Source: Flectonema sp. DT1601
Lineage: Eukaryota; Euglenozoa; Diplonemea; Diplonemida; Diplonemidae
Direction of reading: 5' to 3'
NCBI GenBank assembly: GCA_964019425.1
Contig: OZ025810.1
Span: forward strand, 248,001-312,000
Length of the DNA: 64,000 nt
Positions 9,444 to 19,800 of the stretch are shown piece after piece. The notes under the pieces are model-generated. The model did no database searches. It was not told the DNA's origin and was given only the letters and a program-made list of their open reading frames with translations. Positions within the stretch are counted from its first letter, which is position 1; every line of letters starts with the position of its first letter. A program made the translations under genes and the position numbers.

Positions 9444-11942
9444 TTACCACCACTTGTCCATCTTGAAGGTGACACGTGGGTCAGATGTGGTGTACTGAGC
9501 AGTAGTGAAAAGCTCATCACCGTGACCACGGGAAACGATGATTCCTCTCGTCGAGTCCACCTGTCTGCGAGTTCCATCCCTCGTGATCGTCGACATCTTC
9601 GATGCCGGAAGACTGAACTCAACTTGCTTCGTCTCACCAGGCTGTAAGAACACCTTCTGGAATCCCCACAAACGTTTGATCTCAGACCCGTCAGTTCCGT
9701 TCATGTACGCGAACACCACTTCCGCACCGGCCACATCCCCCGAGTTCGTAACAGTGCAAGCCACGCTACCAGGAGTAGAATCGGTCACAGACACCACGCT
9801 CGGCTGGCTATCCCCGAACTTCAAGTCAAAAGTCGTGTACGACAAACCGTATCCGAACTTGAAAATAGGAGTTCCCTTGTAGTAACGGTAAGATCTTCCT
9901 GGACCAGCCTCCATCGACATGTTCTTGAAGTCAACTTCGTTGATGTAAGTCGAGTGGTACAGAGTCACAGGCATCTTACCACTCGGGTTGTTGTCCCCGA
10001 AGATCGTCTCAGCAACAGCCTGAGCTCCAGTCACTCCAGGCATGAAGGCCTCGATGATCGACTGCGACTCAACAAGGTCGTCAATTGAAATGATACCTCC
10101 ATTGATGAGGAGGAGCAACACATTCTTGTTACCCTTGGCAGCCAACACAGCCTTTGCAAGGTTGTACTGAGTAGTCTCAAGGTGGGTGTAGTACCTGTCG
10201 TGTCCCTCACCACCTCCGTCAGCGGCGTTGCTGGCCACCAATACGACGTAGTCTGCATCCTTCGCGGCCGCAACGGCCTTGTTGATGGCAGCAGAGTCCC
10301 ACTTCCCAGACCCTTCCGTGTTCAGAGTGGTCACTCCTCCAGACACCTTTGAGATCATATCATACAACGTTGGCACACAGTCGCTGTTCCCACTTGGGCA
10401 AAGAGGACCGTTGTAGTTGCCGAGAATGTCTTCTGTGCTGTTCGCACTGGTCCCAATGACGGCAACCTTCTTCCCCTTCGTGAATGGGAGCAACTTTCCG
10501 TCGTTCTTCAGAAGGGTAACACTCTGTCTGGCAGCGTGAAGTGACTTGGCCACGTGGTCAGCTGCTCCAATAGCAGTCACAGGAATCTTTCTGTACGGAT
10601 TGCTGACATTAGGATCGAACATCCCCATCTCAAATCGAGTACGGAAGGTGTGGAACAGAGCGGCGTTCAGGTCATCTCTCGTAATCAACTTCTGGTTCAG
10701 AGCGTCGACAACGTTGTCCTTGTAAGTGTTCCCTGAATCGATATCAGTTCCTGTGGGTTAATTGTTACGTTTTGAGTTTCAATTAAAAGAATTAAAGTAT
10801 TCGGTGCTAACAGAAAACTACATACCTGACTTCAGACAAATAGCAGCGGCCTCAGCAGCAGTCTTACAGAAGTGATGATTGTTTTTGATGCAGGCACAAC
10901 TGTCACTATCAGAAGTGATGTATCCATCAAATCCCCACCCAGTCAAGATGTTGGTGAGGTTGCGGTTTCCACAAGTAGCCTTTCCGTTGAGAGCATTGTA
11001 ACTACACATCACACCCTTTGCTTTGGCTTCCTTAATAAGTTGTTCCCAAGCGACAAAGTACGTGTTAGTAAGATCGTACTCAGAAACAATAGCGTTGAAG
11101 TCGTAACGAGTCGATCCATTGAAGTTCTCCAGAGAGTAAGCAGCCCAATGCTTCAGAGAAACAGTGGCTGGGATGACAGAACTATCTTCACCATTCTGAA
11201 GACCTTCAGTGTATGCAACTCCGTACTCTCCGCAGACATGAGGATCTTCAGAAGGCGATTCGACATTTCTTCCCCAACGAGGATCCCTGTTGACGTTGAT
11301 GGTAGGTGACCAGGTGTCTAGAGAGTCATGATTCTGACTGTGGTAGTAAGCACGTAGTTCTGTTCCAATTACCTTACCCATGTCTCTAACAATCGACATG
11401 TTGAATGCTGATGATAATGATACTGGTGACGGGAACGCTGTTGGACAGAGATTTCCAACACACTCTGTGTCTTGGATTCCGTGAATAGCATTTGTTCCCC
11501 AGTAGTAAGCTGGTATTCCAAGTCTTGGGATTGCAATACTCTGACGTGCAGTCAGAAGAGGACCGATCTCGTCAGGAGTGAATCTGGTGATCAAATCGTT
11601 AATACGATCTGCCATTGGGAGATTGGTGTTACAAAATGGAAGAGCCGTAGTGTTCTCTTGAGTACACGCATTCCACACAGCGGTGTGTGTCGAACTGTAG
11701 CCAGAAGTTCTGTTGCTGGCGGATTGCTTTCCATCAATGTTATCCTTCAAGAAGCATTGTTTAGATTCAGTGTCGTACGTGTAAGCTACGCAACGAGTAG
11801 TTGACTCGCAGTAGTCGCAGCAGTCGCCGACGTTGTCCAAATCCTTAATTCCGATGTTTCCCGAACCAATTATGTAACCATCCTGTTGATGAGTACATCC
11901 AGATGCGGATACTAACACAGCAGCTGTGATAGCGAGCTTCAT
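9444..11942 (-). CDS. Secreted GH3 glycoside hydrolase (beta-xylosidase-like), copy 1
   Basis: Exons 11942..10826 and 10750..9444 (intron 75 nt) give an 807-aa protein. It opens on a signal peptide (MKLAITAAVLVSASG), then a PAN/apple-like Cys domain (about residues 15-80: CCDYC, CVAYTYD, QCFLKD) and a GH3 barrel. The nucleophile region GFDGYITSDSDS with the following EAAAICLKSGTDIDSGNTY is like the plant/fungal beta-xylosidase branch of GH3, where the first Asp after TS is the nucleophile. The second GH3 domain and a C-terminal fibronectin-III-like domain follow and end at DKWW. It probably acts outside the cell or in a food vacuole on xylose- or arabinose-containing glycans; substrate is inferred only. 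The start at 11,942 is preferred over an upstream Met because it opens the signal peptide. The part encoded by exon 2 downstream of 10,688 is identical in protein to the copy at 20,895-23,396. Confidence 0.92.
10751..10825 (-). other. Intron of GH3 copy 1 (75 nt)
   Basis: Donor CAG|GTATGT at 10,825 and acceptor CCACAG| ending at 10,751. The join splits a Gly codon (G|GA) and restores LKSGTDIDSGNTY, a stretch conserved in the family. The second copy has the same intron, 3 nt longer. Confidence 0.92.
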
Positions 11943-12494
11943 ATTGTCGTGGTGATGACTGTCGGAATAGAAGTAAAGCAAATGCAACGACAAAAAGTCC
12001 GTATTTGAACAATCTTGTGAGTAAACACCAGCACGAGCTCTAACAAGAGAATAAACAAAAGTCTTCCCTTCCTGGAAGCTAAAAATCAGTCAGAAGAAAA
12101 ACTCTAAAGTGTAAGATTAATAATAAGAAGCAACGCCCGACAATTGAGTCTGACTGTCGCTTATCCTTTTTGGGTAAGTGATTTAAATCGAATGAAGTGA
12201 CGAACCTGAACAAATAAAGACAGCAAACAACAGCACGAATCCAAACGAGGGAACGATCAACTCGAATCATTACTTACTCTGATCTGATCCCAAGTTATAA
12301 TATTAACTTCATCACAATTAACAATTGACAGGGTAATGTCATTCTTGTTAAACAAGAAACCACAAGTTAGCTTCAGATAAATTCAGAAGTTGAATTCAGA
12401 ATTTTCTACACAAAGATACAAGGATCAACCATGTCCTTATTCTCTAGAGTGAAAGAGAGGCAATATCCTGTCCTTTTAGTATGTTAGTCTGTAA

Positions 12495-12690
12495 GACTAA
12501 GGCATCAAATGGTATGCCCAAAGAGGACATATCGACCGCCATCGTAGTTGACGACTTACTAAAGTCAGTCTACTTCGATCTACTTACTTAAGGTTTGGAG
12601 GATATAAAATAATAAAACAGGGATGAAAATAATATTTCAGACACCAAAATATAAACTAGCTGGAAAGCTACTTATTAGGTGAAAGTAATC
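12495..12690. repeat. Copy of the receptor 3'-flank repeat
   Basis: From 'GGTATGCCCA' through 'CATATCGACCGCCATCG' and 'GATGAAAATAATATTTCAGA' to 'CTAGCTGGAAAGCTACTTATT', this matches 17,245-17,415 almost base for base and matches 16,765-16,920 more loosely. It lies about 0.7 kb downstream of receptor copy 1. Confidence 0.85.
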
Positions 12691-13008
12691 AGGTAAAGGA
12701 GCAGACGAAGGGACCAGGAGGTTTTTCACACTAATACAAGACTGTTGCTTTATAGAAAAACAACAAGTTAACTTAACTTAACACTTTTTGTTGTCTTTTT
12801 TTTTTCGCAACCAGACTGGATGCTAAACCGTACTAAAGGAATAGGTCAGTTGTGGTATCACGATACTCTACAGAACAACAGGTTTGTGGGGTACAAAAAA
12901 GAACCGATGAAAACAAAGATAAAAACAAAATAAGAAAAAGAAACCCTGTCACTTAACAAAAACAGATTTTGCACCTTAGAGTATAGCTCACACAATTTGA
13001 ATACGAGT

Positions 13009-13049
13009 TACCAAAAGAAATGTGTTTTTATAACACATTTCTTTTGGTA
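13009..13049. other. Perfect 18-bp hairpin
   Basis: Arms 13,009-13,026 and 13,032-13,049 are perfect reverse complements (core CCAAAAGAAATGTG) around a 5-nt loop. It lies about 360 nt downstream of the receptor copy 1 stop codon. No equivalent was seen downstream of receptor copy 2. Function unknown; it could be a 3'-end signal or a relic of a small inverted-repeat element. Confidence 0.9.
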
Positions 13050-13412
13050 TTAAACTTAGAACTTGGAATAACAAACAAATAATGTTTCGGGCTAACATTA
13101 AGTTAATCCTGTTACCCAATCTTCTTCAGCGAAGAAAGCAAGACATTTTGACTCATACGTCAACATAGTTGTTTATTTTACTTTTTAACACGGTCCTCCT
13201 TTTTTGGATATCAATGAACGCGACAGTCAAATAAGTTAACACATGAAAATGAAAAAGAATTGGCTTTATCTTCAACTATACAGAAAATAACTGTTCTGCC
13301 ATTCCGAATAACAACCGTAGTTTCAGAACATTTTGGCCTTCATCAGTAAGTTTTAAGGAACATTATCCAAATTTCTTGTCAATCAGTTTAGTAAGTTCAC
13401 CAAGTTACTTAT

Positions 13413-15620
13413 TTAGGAACTACTTGGCACTGCATGACAAGGTACGAACACACTCGGCATATAATCAACAATGAAGGCATCAGCTGGATTGTCTATTTCT
13501 GCAGCTATCTCCGCGAGCTTCTTTTGAAGAGTCGATGCGGATTCAAATGCACTTCGATCAAACTTCTTACGTGCAAATGCCGCACTCAAAGGGTTCTCAG
13601 CTTCTTTAAAATGGTACATCCACTCACCCGTGTCGCCTTCCTTTATCTCTAATACTTCATTCACAAGAGTAGAATTACCCTCGTGGAATACCTTCCCAAC
13701 TGGTGTTGTAACGCTGACTGCAGAGATTACTTTCGCACTCTCAGCAGAAGTTATAATTGACTGATGACCAAGGCGACTTGCATAACACGAGAACGCATTG
13801 CTCTTCAACAGATTCTCAGTAGGAACTCCCTGCAGACAGAATCCTCTGTAGGTATTGGTTCCTGTATTCCCAGCCATCCATTTCGGACTCGCCATCATCG
13901 AGATCGCCTTGTGAAACTGTGACAACCCCCTGATTGCAAAACAGAATCCCAGAGACTGCACATCGCGGTTCATCCCCGTCCACGTTACGAAGAACGTGTC
14001 GAAGTGAAGAGAACCGAATCCGTGCAGCTGCCCCTTGCTACGAGTTGCTGCGTCTTCAATGAGTTCGAAGATAGCAACATCAGGAACATCTCGCACTGCC
14101 TTGTCTGATATGATCCTGACTAAGGCACCAGCCTTTTTGGTGCTTGAAAGTCCCAGGGAAGTGGCATCCATCACAGCTATCGACACAGAAGTGCTTGTCG
14201 CTTTTGAACCTGAGTACTTCGACTCCTCCCTACTTGACTCGGTACCCTCTGTCGAGTCATTGGCGAAGAGCATCGTCGGCAAGAAGGTTTTGTACTCCCG
14301 CAGGCGCTCAATAGCAAATGAAAGCCCGAGTCGTAACTCTTCCACCTCAACGACTTTATTCTGCTTCAGAAGGAATGACTGCGAACCATCCAAATCCATC
14401 GTCTGCAATCGATGCGTCGCCTTCGTCAACACAACCATCGGAACAGCGACGAGTATAATTTCAGCGAACCCAATTACGATGTCAAAAATGAAAACCCCAG
14501 CCAAGAATCCAACAAACAAAAACAGAGCAGCTTTCATTTCATCATTCGCTTTCTGGATAGATCGCATCCAGAATAGATAGAGTGGAGGGAGTAGATCAAG
14601 ATGCTCAGGTTCGAAGACTGTTGTGCGCATTCCCCAGTAACCACTCAGACGTCTGAACTTCCCGTCTACAGTCTTGTTCAATTCAAGAGTTATTTTGATA
14701 TGGTTCTCTGTGAGGTTGGATAAGGTTTTTATGCAAGCGGTACTATCCACAGAATTTACAGTGTTGTCACTGCAATTCAAATCTAGACGTCCCTGAGGAA
14801 AGTTAGCAGCCATGACCAAGCTACGCAGCCCTTCATTCGTGTGAGCTAATAACATGTCAGCATCGGTGTTGTACTGAAGCATGAACTCCTCGAAAGGGAA
14901 CGTCGACAAGGCAACAGAAACTGACCCAATACCACCGTCAAATACTCCGTTATCAATAGGAGGCAACCTCATAAAATGCACTAAAAAAATGTAAGGCGTG
15001 TTATCTAAGGAAGCCCAAAACACTGCAGGAAACCACCAGGTTTCACCAGCCTGTATGTTTCGATCTCTGTACATATCCAAGGTATCATCAGGGAAGGAAG
15101 GGTCACTAAAGTTGTAGATATTCATTCCCTTCTCACCAGTGATTGGATCATACAAAGTTACTACGCGACAGGTGGGAGCACAAGGCTCCAAACTGGGCAG
15201 CGAGGAGTGAGCATAAAAAAAATCACCATTTCGATACGGCTCAGGCCACACGATTTCATCAAAATGTCTCTGTGGATCTGTTTCATGAATAAATTTAATA
15301 CCAATCCCGTCAAGGGACCTGTCTCGGTACATTTCAGGGAGAGCATGTGTGAGGTACCAACCCCTAAAACCATCAAGGTTCTCGAAGTCGTTGTATCTTG
15401 ACGTTATATCTCTAAATTTAAACAGCACTTCAGAATTATGTTTAAATCCCTGTTTCGCTTCTCGAGTCAACGCCTGAACATCAGCCCTCCCGACATCCTC
15501 AACAGCCTTCTCCAGGACACGAAGCCCTTCCGTGTACATCAGGTATCCCCCAAAGAAGGAAGCCAATGTCGAGACTAGTCCGGTGAGCAACACGAGCCAC
15601 TTAGTCGGAATTTGAATCAT
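13413..15620 (-). CDS. Receptor-like membrane protein with degenerate cyclase-like domain, copy 1
   Basis: The 735-aa product begins with a signal anchor (residues 8-30, WLVLLTGLVSTLASFFGGYLM). An extracellular domain of about 330 aa follows, probably Cache-like, with several N-glycosylation sequons. Next is a strongly hydrophobic stretch (about 368-400) and a HAMP/coiled-coil-like linker (VEVEELRLGLSFAIERLREYKTFLP) resembling the 'SF.RYVP' junction of protist and bacterial class III cyclases. The cytoplasmic part (about 465-735) follows the order of a class III nucleotide cyclase domain: VSIAVMDATSLG, then GSLHFDTFFVTW, then a late 'ASRLG..SIITS' segment. The canonical GD metal motif is not evident, so it may be a non-catalytic sensor. 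Intronless. Its neighbour copy 2 lies 2 kb away on the same strand. Confidence 0.75.
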   Translation of the reverse strand: MIQIPTKWLVLLTGLVSTLASFFGGYLMYTEGLRVLEKAVEDVGRADVQALTREAKQGFKHNSEVLFKFRDITSRYNDFENLDGFRGWYLTHALPEMYRDRSLDGIGIKFIHETDPQRHFDEIVWPEPYRNGDFFYAHSSLPSLEPCAPTCRVVTLYDPITGEKGMNIYNFSDPSFPDDTLDMYRDRNIQAGETWWFPAVFWASLDNTPYIFLVHFMRLPPIDNGVFDGGIGSVSVALSTFPFEEFMLQYNTDADMLLAHTNEGLRSLVMAANFPQGRLDLNCSDNTVNSVDSTACIKTLSNLTENHIKITLELNKTVDGKFRRLSGYWGMRTTVFEPEHLDLLPPLYLFWMRSIQKANDEMKAALFLFVGFLAGVFIFDIVIGFAEIILVAVPMVVLTKATHRLQTMDLDGSQSFLLKQNKVVEVEELRLGLSFAIERLREYKTFLPTMLFANDSTEGTESSREESKYSGSKATSTSVSIAVMDATSLGLSSTKKAGALVRIISDKAVRDVPDVAIFELIEDAATRSKGQLHGFGSLHFDTFFVTWTGMNRDVQSLGFCFAIRGLSQFHKAISMMASPKWMAGNTGTNTYRGFCLQGVPTENLLKSNAFSCYASRLGHQSIITSAESAKVISAVSVTTPVGKVFHEGNSTLVNEVLEIKEGDTGEWMYHFKEAENPLSAAFARKKFDRSAFESASTLQKKLAEIAAEIDNPADAFIVDYMPSVFVPCHAVPSSS

Positions 15621-16689
15621 CTTACTGTGATCTGATCCCAGTTAAATATTTCCTAGTTTGCTCACTTTGTGTTTGGATGCAAGAATCCTGTGAAGAGATG
15701 AAAAACATTGTGACTGCTGCGGTAAAGAAAAAGAAACCTTTCTGGATGTGTAATTGGAGCTGGCATGTGTGGGCAAGACAAATTCAAAAGATCAGCCTCG
15801 AAATAGAGAGGAGAGGAAGAAAAAAAAAGCAAAATCGGCATTCACTATCCTTTCAATTAAAAAACAATAAAATTGGGACGGGTTTCGGTTGGACCGGTTC
15901 GTTGGCCTTCCCCGGTGATGGAAAGAGAATGACACAGTGGAATCCTACATCGCGTTGCCATCCCTACAATGCACAAGACAGGCGGTGTTAAAAGACACTA
16001 CTGAGAAGAAGGTGTAAGCGAGAGAGCTAATCTTTTTGGGACTTTGTTTCAAAGTACTTCGACGACAATAATAAAATTAACAACAGTTTTGGATGGGGTT
16101 TAATATTTATGAAGAAATAAAAAAAATATCTGTTTTTTTTTTTTTTTTTTTTTGTATCAGAGCTTAACCAAAAATAAAAACGTTAATTATGCTACATGTT
16201 ATAAACACTCCGCGGATGACGCAGAACACTTTACATTACTTAGCTGCATATCATACATAATCATTATTTATTTATTTATAATCGACTTATTCCCAAAACC
16301 AGTGAAGAATGTAAATACAGCAGAGTGTTCGGTTCAACCAACTTGCTATTACTTGTCAGTAAATAAATATTTCTTCAAAAAAAAAAAAAAAAAAAGCTTG
16401 GTCAGGGTGAGAGAAACAACTTTGACAATGTAAAACAGGGTATTAATACAAAATTAATACTTTGAATGAAAAAAAATATTTGTGGCTGTTAAATCAAAGA
16501 AGAGAAAGGCATGTTTTAGGAAGGGGGGAAAGGGAAAGGGAAAATATGTTTTTTCTTAGCCAGAAGAAAACATTGTTGGTTGGAGGTGATTTGAATCAAA
16601 TAAATAAAAAAAACCCAAAAAAAAGTTTCGATTTCTTCTGATCAGAAGAAAACAAACTGACGGATCTTGGCCTAGTATCTGCAAAACTA
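15621..16689. other. Upstream region of receptor copy 1, then low-complexity DNA
   Basis: The first 75 nt upstream of the ATG match the upstream region of receptor copy 2 (19,801-19,880) nearly exactly. A second block (about 15,850-15,995) matches 19,917-20,040. Further away are T/A tracts (16,130-16,155, 16,377-16,396) and a segment (16,405-16,495) similar to 1,321-1,420. No gene supported. Confidence 0.7.
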
Positions 16690-17598
16690 GTGAAATGACA
16701 AACGATGAAAGCATCAGATAGTCTATCACTGCAGCTCTCTCCGAGGGTTTCTTTTTAAAAGGGTGATGACGGTATGCCCAGGAGGACATATCGACCGCCA
16801 TCATAATTAAGGGAACTTGCTAAGAGTCAGTCTATTTATATACTTCGATTTGCTTTGAGAGGGATGAAAATAATATTTTGAAACACCAAAACATAAACTA
16901 GCTGGAAAGCTACTCAATGACAAAGGTGATCAGGCGGCAAACGACGACAGAAACCTACCAGACTGCTTTATTCTAATGTGTAACACTACTGTCGTCTTGA
17001 ATGAGGCAAAGATAACAAAAGAACGGCTTTAGTTACGCTGCCACAATTCACTTTCTACTCAACACAAAGAACCATTAGTTTGGCGTTGTTTTGGGGCGAA
17101 GCAGTCAATAATTTACAGAAAACAAACTAACTACTTGATACCCGAAAGACAAGCTACAACTTTATCTAATAAATAATCAACAATGAAAGCATCAGATGGT
17201 CTATCACTGCAGCTATCTCCGAAGGATTCTTTCGAAAGGGTGATGACAGTATGCCCAGGAGGACAGATCGACCGCCATCGTAATTGACGACTTACTAAAG
17301 TCAGTCTACTTCGATCTACTTACTTAAGGTTTGGAGGATATAAAATAATAAAACAGGGATGAAAATAATATTTCAGACACCAAAATATAAACTAGCTGGA
17401 AAGCTACTTATTGGCGAAGGTCGTCAGGCTGCAAGCGACGTCCTGAATGTGGCAAAAGAAAATAAAAGAACGGCTTTAGTTACGCTGCAACAATTCACTT
17501 CACCACTCAACAGTGAACAGCAGAATGAAAAAATAGTTTGGCGTAGTTTTGGGGGCGCAATGGTGATGCTCAATAATTTACAGAAAACATGTTTTTAA
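16690..17598 (-). repeat. Two tandem decayed repeats of the receptor 3' tip and flank
   Basis: Two units of about 440-470 bp (about 16,690-17,126 and 17,127-17,598) each begin with a degraded copy of the last 100 or so nt of the receptor coding region ('AATCAACAATGAA', 'GCAGCTATCTCCG' and variants) and continue with the receptor's downstream flank. They lie directly downstream of receptor copy 2. They carry only the 3' tip, so this is remnant DNA and not a gene. A 79-codon plus-strand frame (17,359-17,598) inside the second unit is not preserved in the first. Confidence 0.8.
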
Positions 17599-19800
17599 CT
17601 ACTTAGTAACCGAAAGACAAGTTACAAATTTATCCAATGAATAATCAACAATGAAGGCATTAACCGGTTCGCTCTTTGCTGCAGCTATCTCCGCGAGCTT
17701 CTTTTGAAGGGGCGATGTGGATTCAAATGCACTTTGGTTAAACTTTCCATTAGCAAATAGTTCACTCAAAGGGTTCTCAGCTTCTTTAAAATGGTACATC
17801 CACTCACCCGTGTCGCCCTCCTTTATCTCTAATACTTCATTCACAAGAGTAGAATTACCCTCGTGGAATACCTTCCCAACTGGTGTTGTAACGCTGACTG
17901 CAGAGATTACTTTCGCACTGTCAGCAGAAGTTATAATTGACTGATGACCAAGGCGACTTGCATAACACGAGAACGCATTGCTCTTCAACAGATTCTCAGT
18001 AGGAACTCCCTGCAGACAGAATCCTCTGTAGGTATTGGTTCCTGTATTCCCAGCCATCCATTTCGGACTCGCCATCATCGAGATCGCCTTGTGAAACTGT
18101 GACAACCCCCTGATTGCAAAACAGAATCCCAGAGACTGCACATCGCGGTTCATCCCCGTCCACGTTACAAAGAACGTGTCGAAGTGAAGAGAACCGAATC
18201 CGTGCAGCTGCCCCTTGCTACGAGTTGCTGCGTCTTCAATGAGTTCGAAGATAGCAACATCAGGAACATCTCGCACTGCCTTGTCTGATATGATCCTGAC
18301 TAAGGCACCAGCCTTTTTGGTGCTTGAAAGTCCCAGGGAAGTGGCATCCATCACAGCTATCGACACAGAAGTGCTTGTCGCTTTTGAACCTGAGTACTTC
18401 GATTCCTCTCTACTTGACTCGGTACCCTCCGTCGAGTCATTGGCGAAGAGCATCGTCGGCAAGAAGGTTTTGTACTCCCGCAGGCGCTCAATAGCAAATG
18501 AAAGCCCGAGTCGTAACTCTTCCACCTCAACGACTTTATTCTGCTTCAGAAGGAATGACTGCGAACCATCCAAATCCATCGTCTGCAATCGGTGCGTCGC
18601 CTTCGTCAACACAACCATCGGAACAGCGACGAGTATAATTTCAGCGAACCCAATTATGATGTCAAAAATGAAAACTCCAGCCAAGAATCCAACAAACAAA
18701 AACAGAGCAGCTTTCATTTCATCATTCGCTTTCTGGATAGATCGCATCCAGAATAGATAGAGTGGAGGGAGTAGATCAAGATGCTCAGGTTCGAAGACTG
18801 TTGTGCGCATTCCCCAGTAACCACTCAGACGTCTGAACTTCCCGTCTACAGTCTTGTTCAATTCAAGAGTTATTTTGATATGGTTCTCTGTGAGGTTGGA
18901 TAAGGTTTTTATGCAAGCGGTACTATCCACAGAATTTATAGTGTTGTCACTGCAATTCAAATCTAGACGTCCCTGAGGAAAGTTAGCAGCCATGACCAAG
19001 CTACGCAGCCCTTCATTCGTGTGAGCTAATAACATGTCAGCATCGGTGTTGTACTGAAGCATGAACTCCTCGAAAGGGAACGTCGACAAGCTAACAGAAA
19101 CTGACCCAATACCATCGTCAAATATTCCGTTGTTAATAGGAGGCAACCTCATATAGTGCATTATATAAATGTAAGGCGTGTTATCTAAGGAAGCCCAAAA
19201 CACTGCAGGAAACCACCAGGTTTCACCAGGCTGTATGTTTCGATCTCTGTACATATCCAAGGTATCATCAGGGAAGAAAGGCTCACTGAAGTTGTAGATA
19301 TTCATTCCCTTCTCACCAGTGATTGGATCATACAAAGTTACTACGCGACAGGTGGGAGCACAAGGCTCCAAACTGGGCAGCGAGGAGTGAGCATAAGCTA
19401 AGTCACCATTTCGATATGGCTCAGCCCACACGTGTTCATCAAAATGTCTCTGTGAATCTGCTCCGTGAACAAACTTAATACCAATCCCGTCAAGGGACCT
19501 GTCTCGGTGTAGCTCAGGGAGAGCATGTGTGAGGTACCAACCCCTAAAACCATCAAGGTTCTCGAAGTCGTTGTATCTTGACGTTATATCTCTAAATTTA
19601 AACAGCACTTCAGAATTATGTTTAAATCCCTGTTTCGCTTCTCGAGTCAACGCCTGAACATCAGCCCTCCCGACATCCTCAACAGCCTTCTCCAGGACAC
19701 GAAGCCCTTCCGTGTACATCAGGTATCCCCCAAAGAAGGAAGCCAATGTCGAGACTAGTCCGGTGAGCAACACGAGCCACTTAGTCGGAATTTGAATCAT
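17599..19800 (-). CDS. Receptor-like membrane protein with degenerate cyclase-like domain, copy 2
   Basis: A 733-aa paralogue of the protein at 13,413-15,620 with the same layout: signal anchor, extracellular domain, hydrophobic stretch, coiled linker and degenerate cyclase-like domain. The two are nearly identical through most of their length. Differences cluster in an extracellular patch (around residues 97-125 and 165-215) and in the last 55 residues, where copy 2 reads LFANGKFNQSAFES and ends CLSVTK. This clustering suggests tandem duplication with gene conversion of the shared parts and divergence of one ligand-facing patch and the tail. Upstream sequence is also shared, so both copies probably keep the same promoter. 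Enzymatic activity is doubtful for the same reason as copy 1. Confidence 0.75.
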   Translation of the reverse strand: MIQIPTKWLVLLTGLVSTLASFFGGYLMYTEGLRVLEKAVEDVGRADVQALTREAKQGFKHNSEVLFKFRDITSRYNDFENLDGFRGWYLTHALPELHRDRSLDGIGIKFVHGADSQRHFDEHVWAEPYRNGDLAYAHSSLPSLEPCAPTCRVVTLYDPITGEKGMNIYNFSEPFFPDDTLDMYRDRNIQPGETWWFPAVFWASLDNTPYIYIMHYMRLPPINNGIFDDGIGSVSVSLSTFPFEEFMLQYNTDADMLLAHTNEGLRSLVMAANFPQGRLDLNCSDNTINSVDSTACIKTLSNLTENHIKITLELNKTVDGKFRRLSGYWGMRTTVFEPEHLDLLPPLYLFWMRSIQKANDEMKAALFLFVGFLAGVFIFDIIIGFAEIILVAVPMVVLTKATHRLQTMDLDGSQSFLLKQNKVVEVEELRLGLSFAIERLREYKTFLPTMLFANDSTEGTESSREESKYSGSKATSTSVSIAVMDATSLGLSSTKKAGALVRIISDKAVRDVPDVAIFELIEDAATRSKGQLHGFGSLHFDTFFVTWTGMNRDVQSLGFCFAIRGLSQFHKAISMMASPKWMAGNTGTNTYRGFCLQGVPTENLLKSNAFSCYASRLGHQSIITSADSAKVISAVSVTTPVGKVFHEGNSTLVNEVLEIKEGDTGEWMYHFKEAENPLSELFANGKFNQSAFESTSPLQKKLAEIAAAKSEPVNAFIVDYSLDKFVTCLSVTK

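Larger units (their letters stand above)
11943..13412. other. Intergenic between GH3 copy 1 and receptor copy 1
   Basis: Upstream region of GH3 copy 1 and downstream region of receptor copy 1. It contains a 63-codon minus frame (12,079-12,270, MIRVDRSLVW...) preceded by a sequence shared with the receptor upstream regions, a copy of the receptor 3'-flank repeat (about 12,495-12,690), a perfect 18-bp hairpin at 13,009-13,049 and a short piece of the dispersed repeat (about 13,248-13,290). No gene can be supported. Confidence 0.6.

Noticed and set aside
9538-9882. 114-aa plus-strand frame opposite each GH3 gene (also 20,989-21,333)
   Set aside because: Antisense shadow of the GH3 C-terminal domain.
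14035-14580. 181-aa plus-strand frame opposite each receptor gene (also 18,215-18,760)
   Set aside because: Antisense shadow of a conserved coding region. It is kept only because the receptor copies are nearly identical there.
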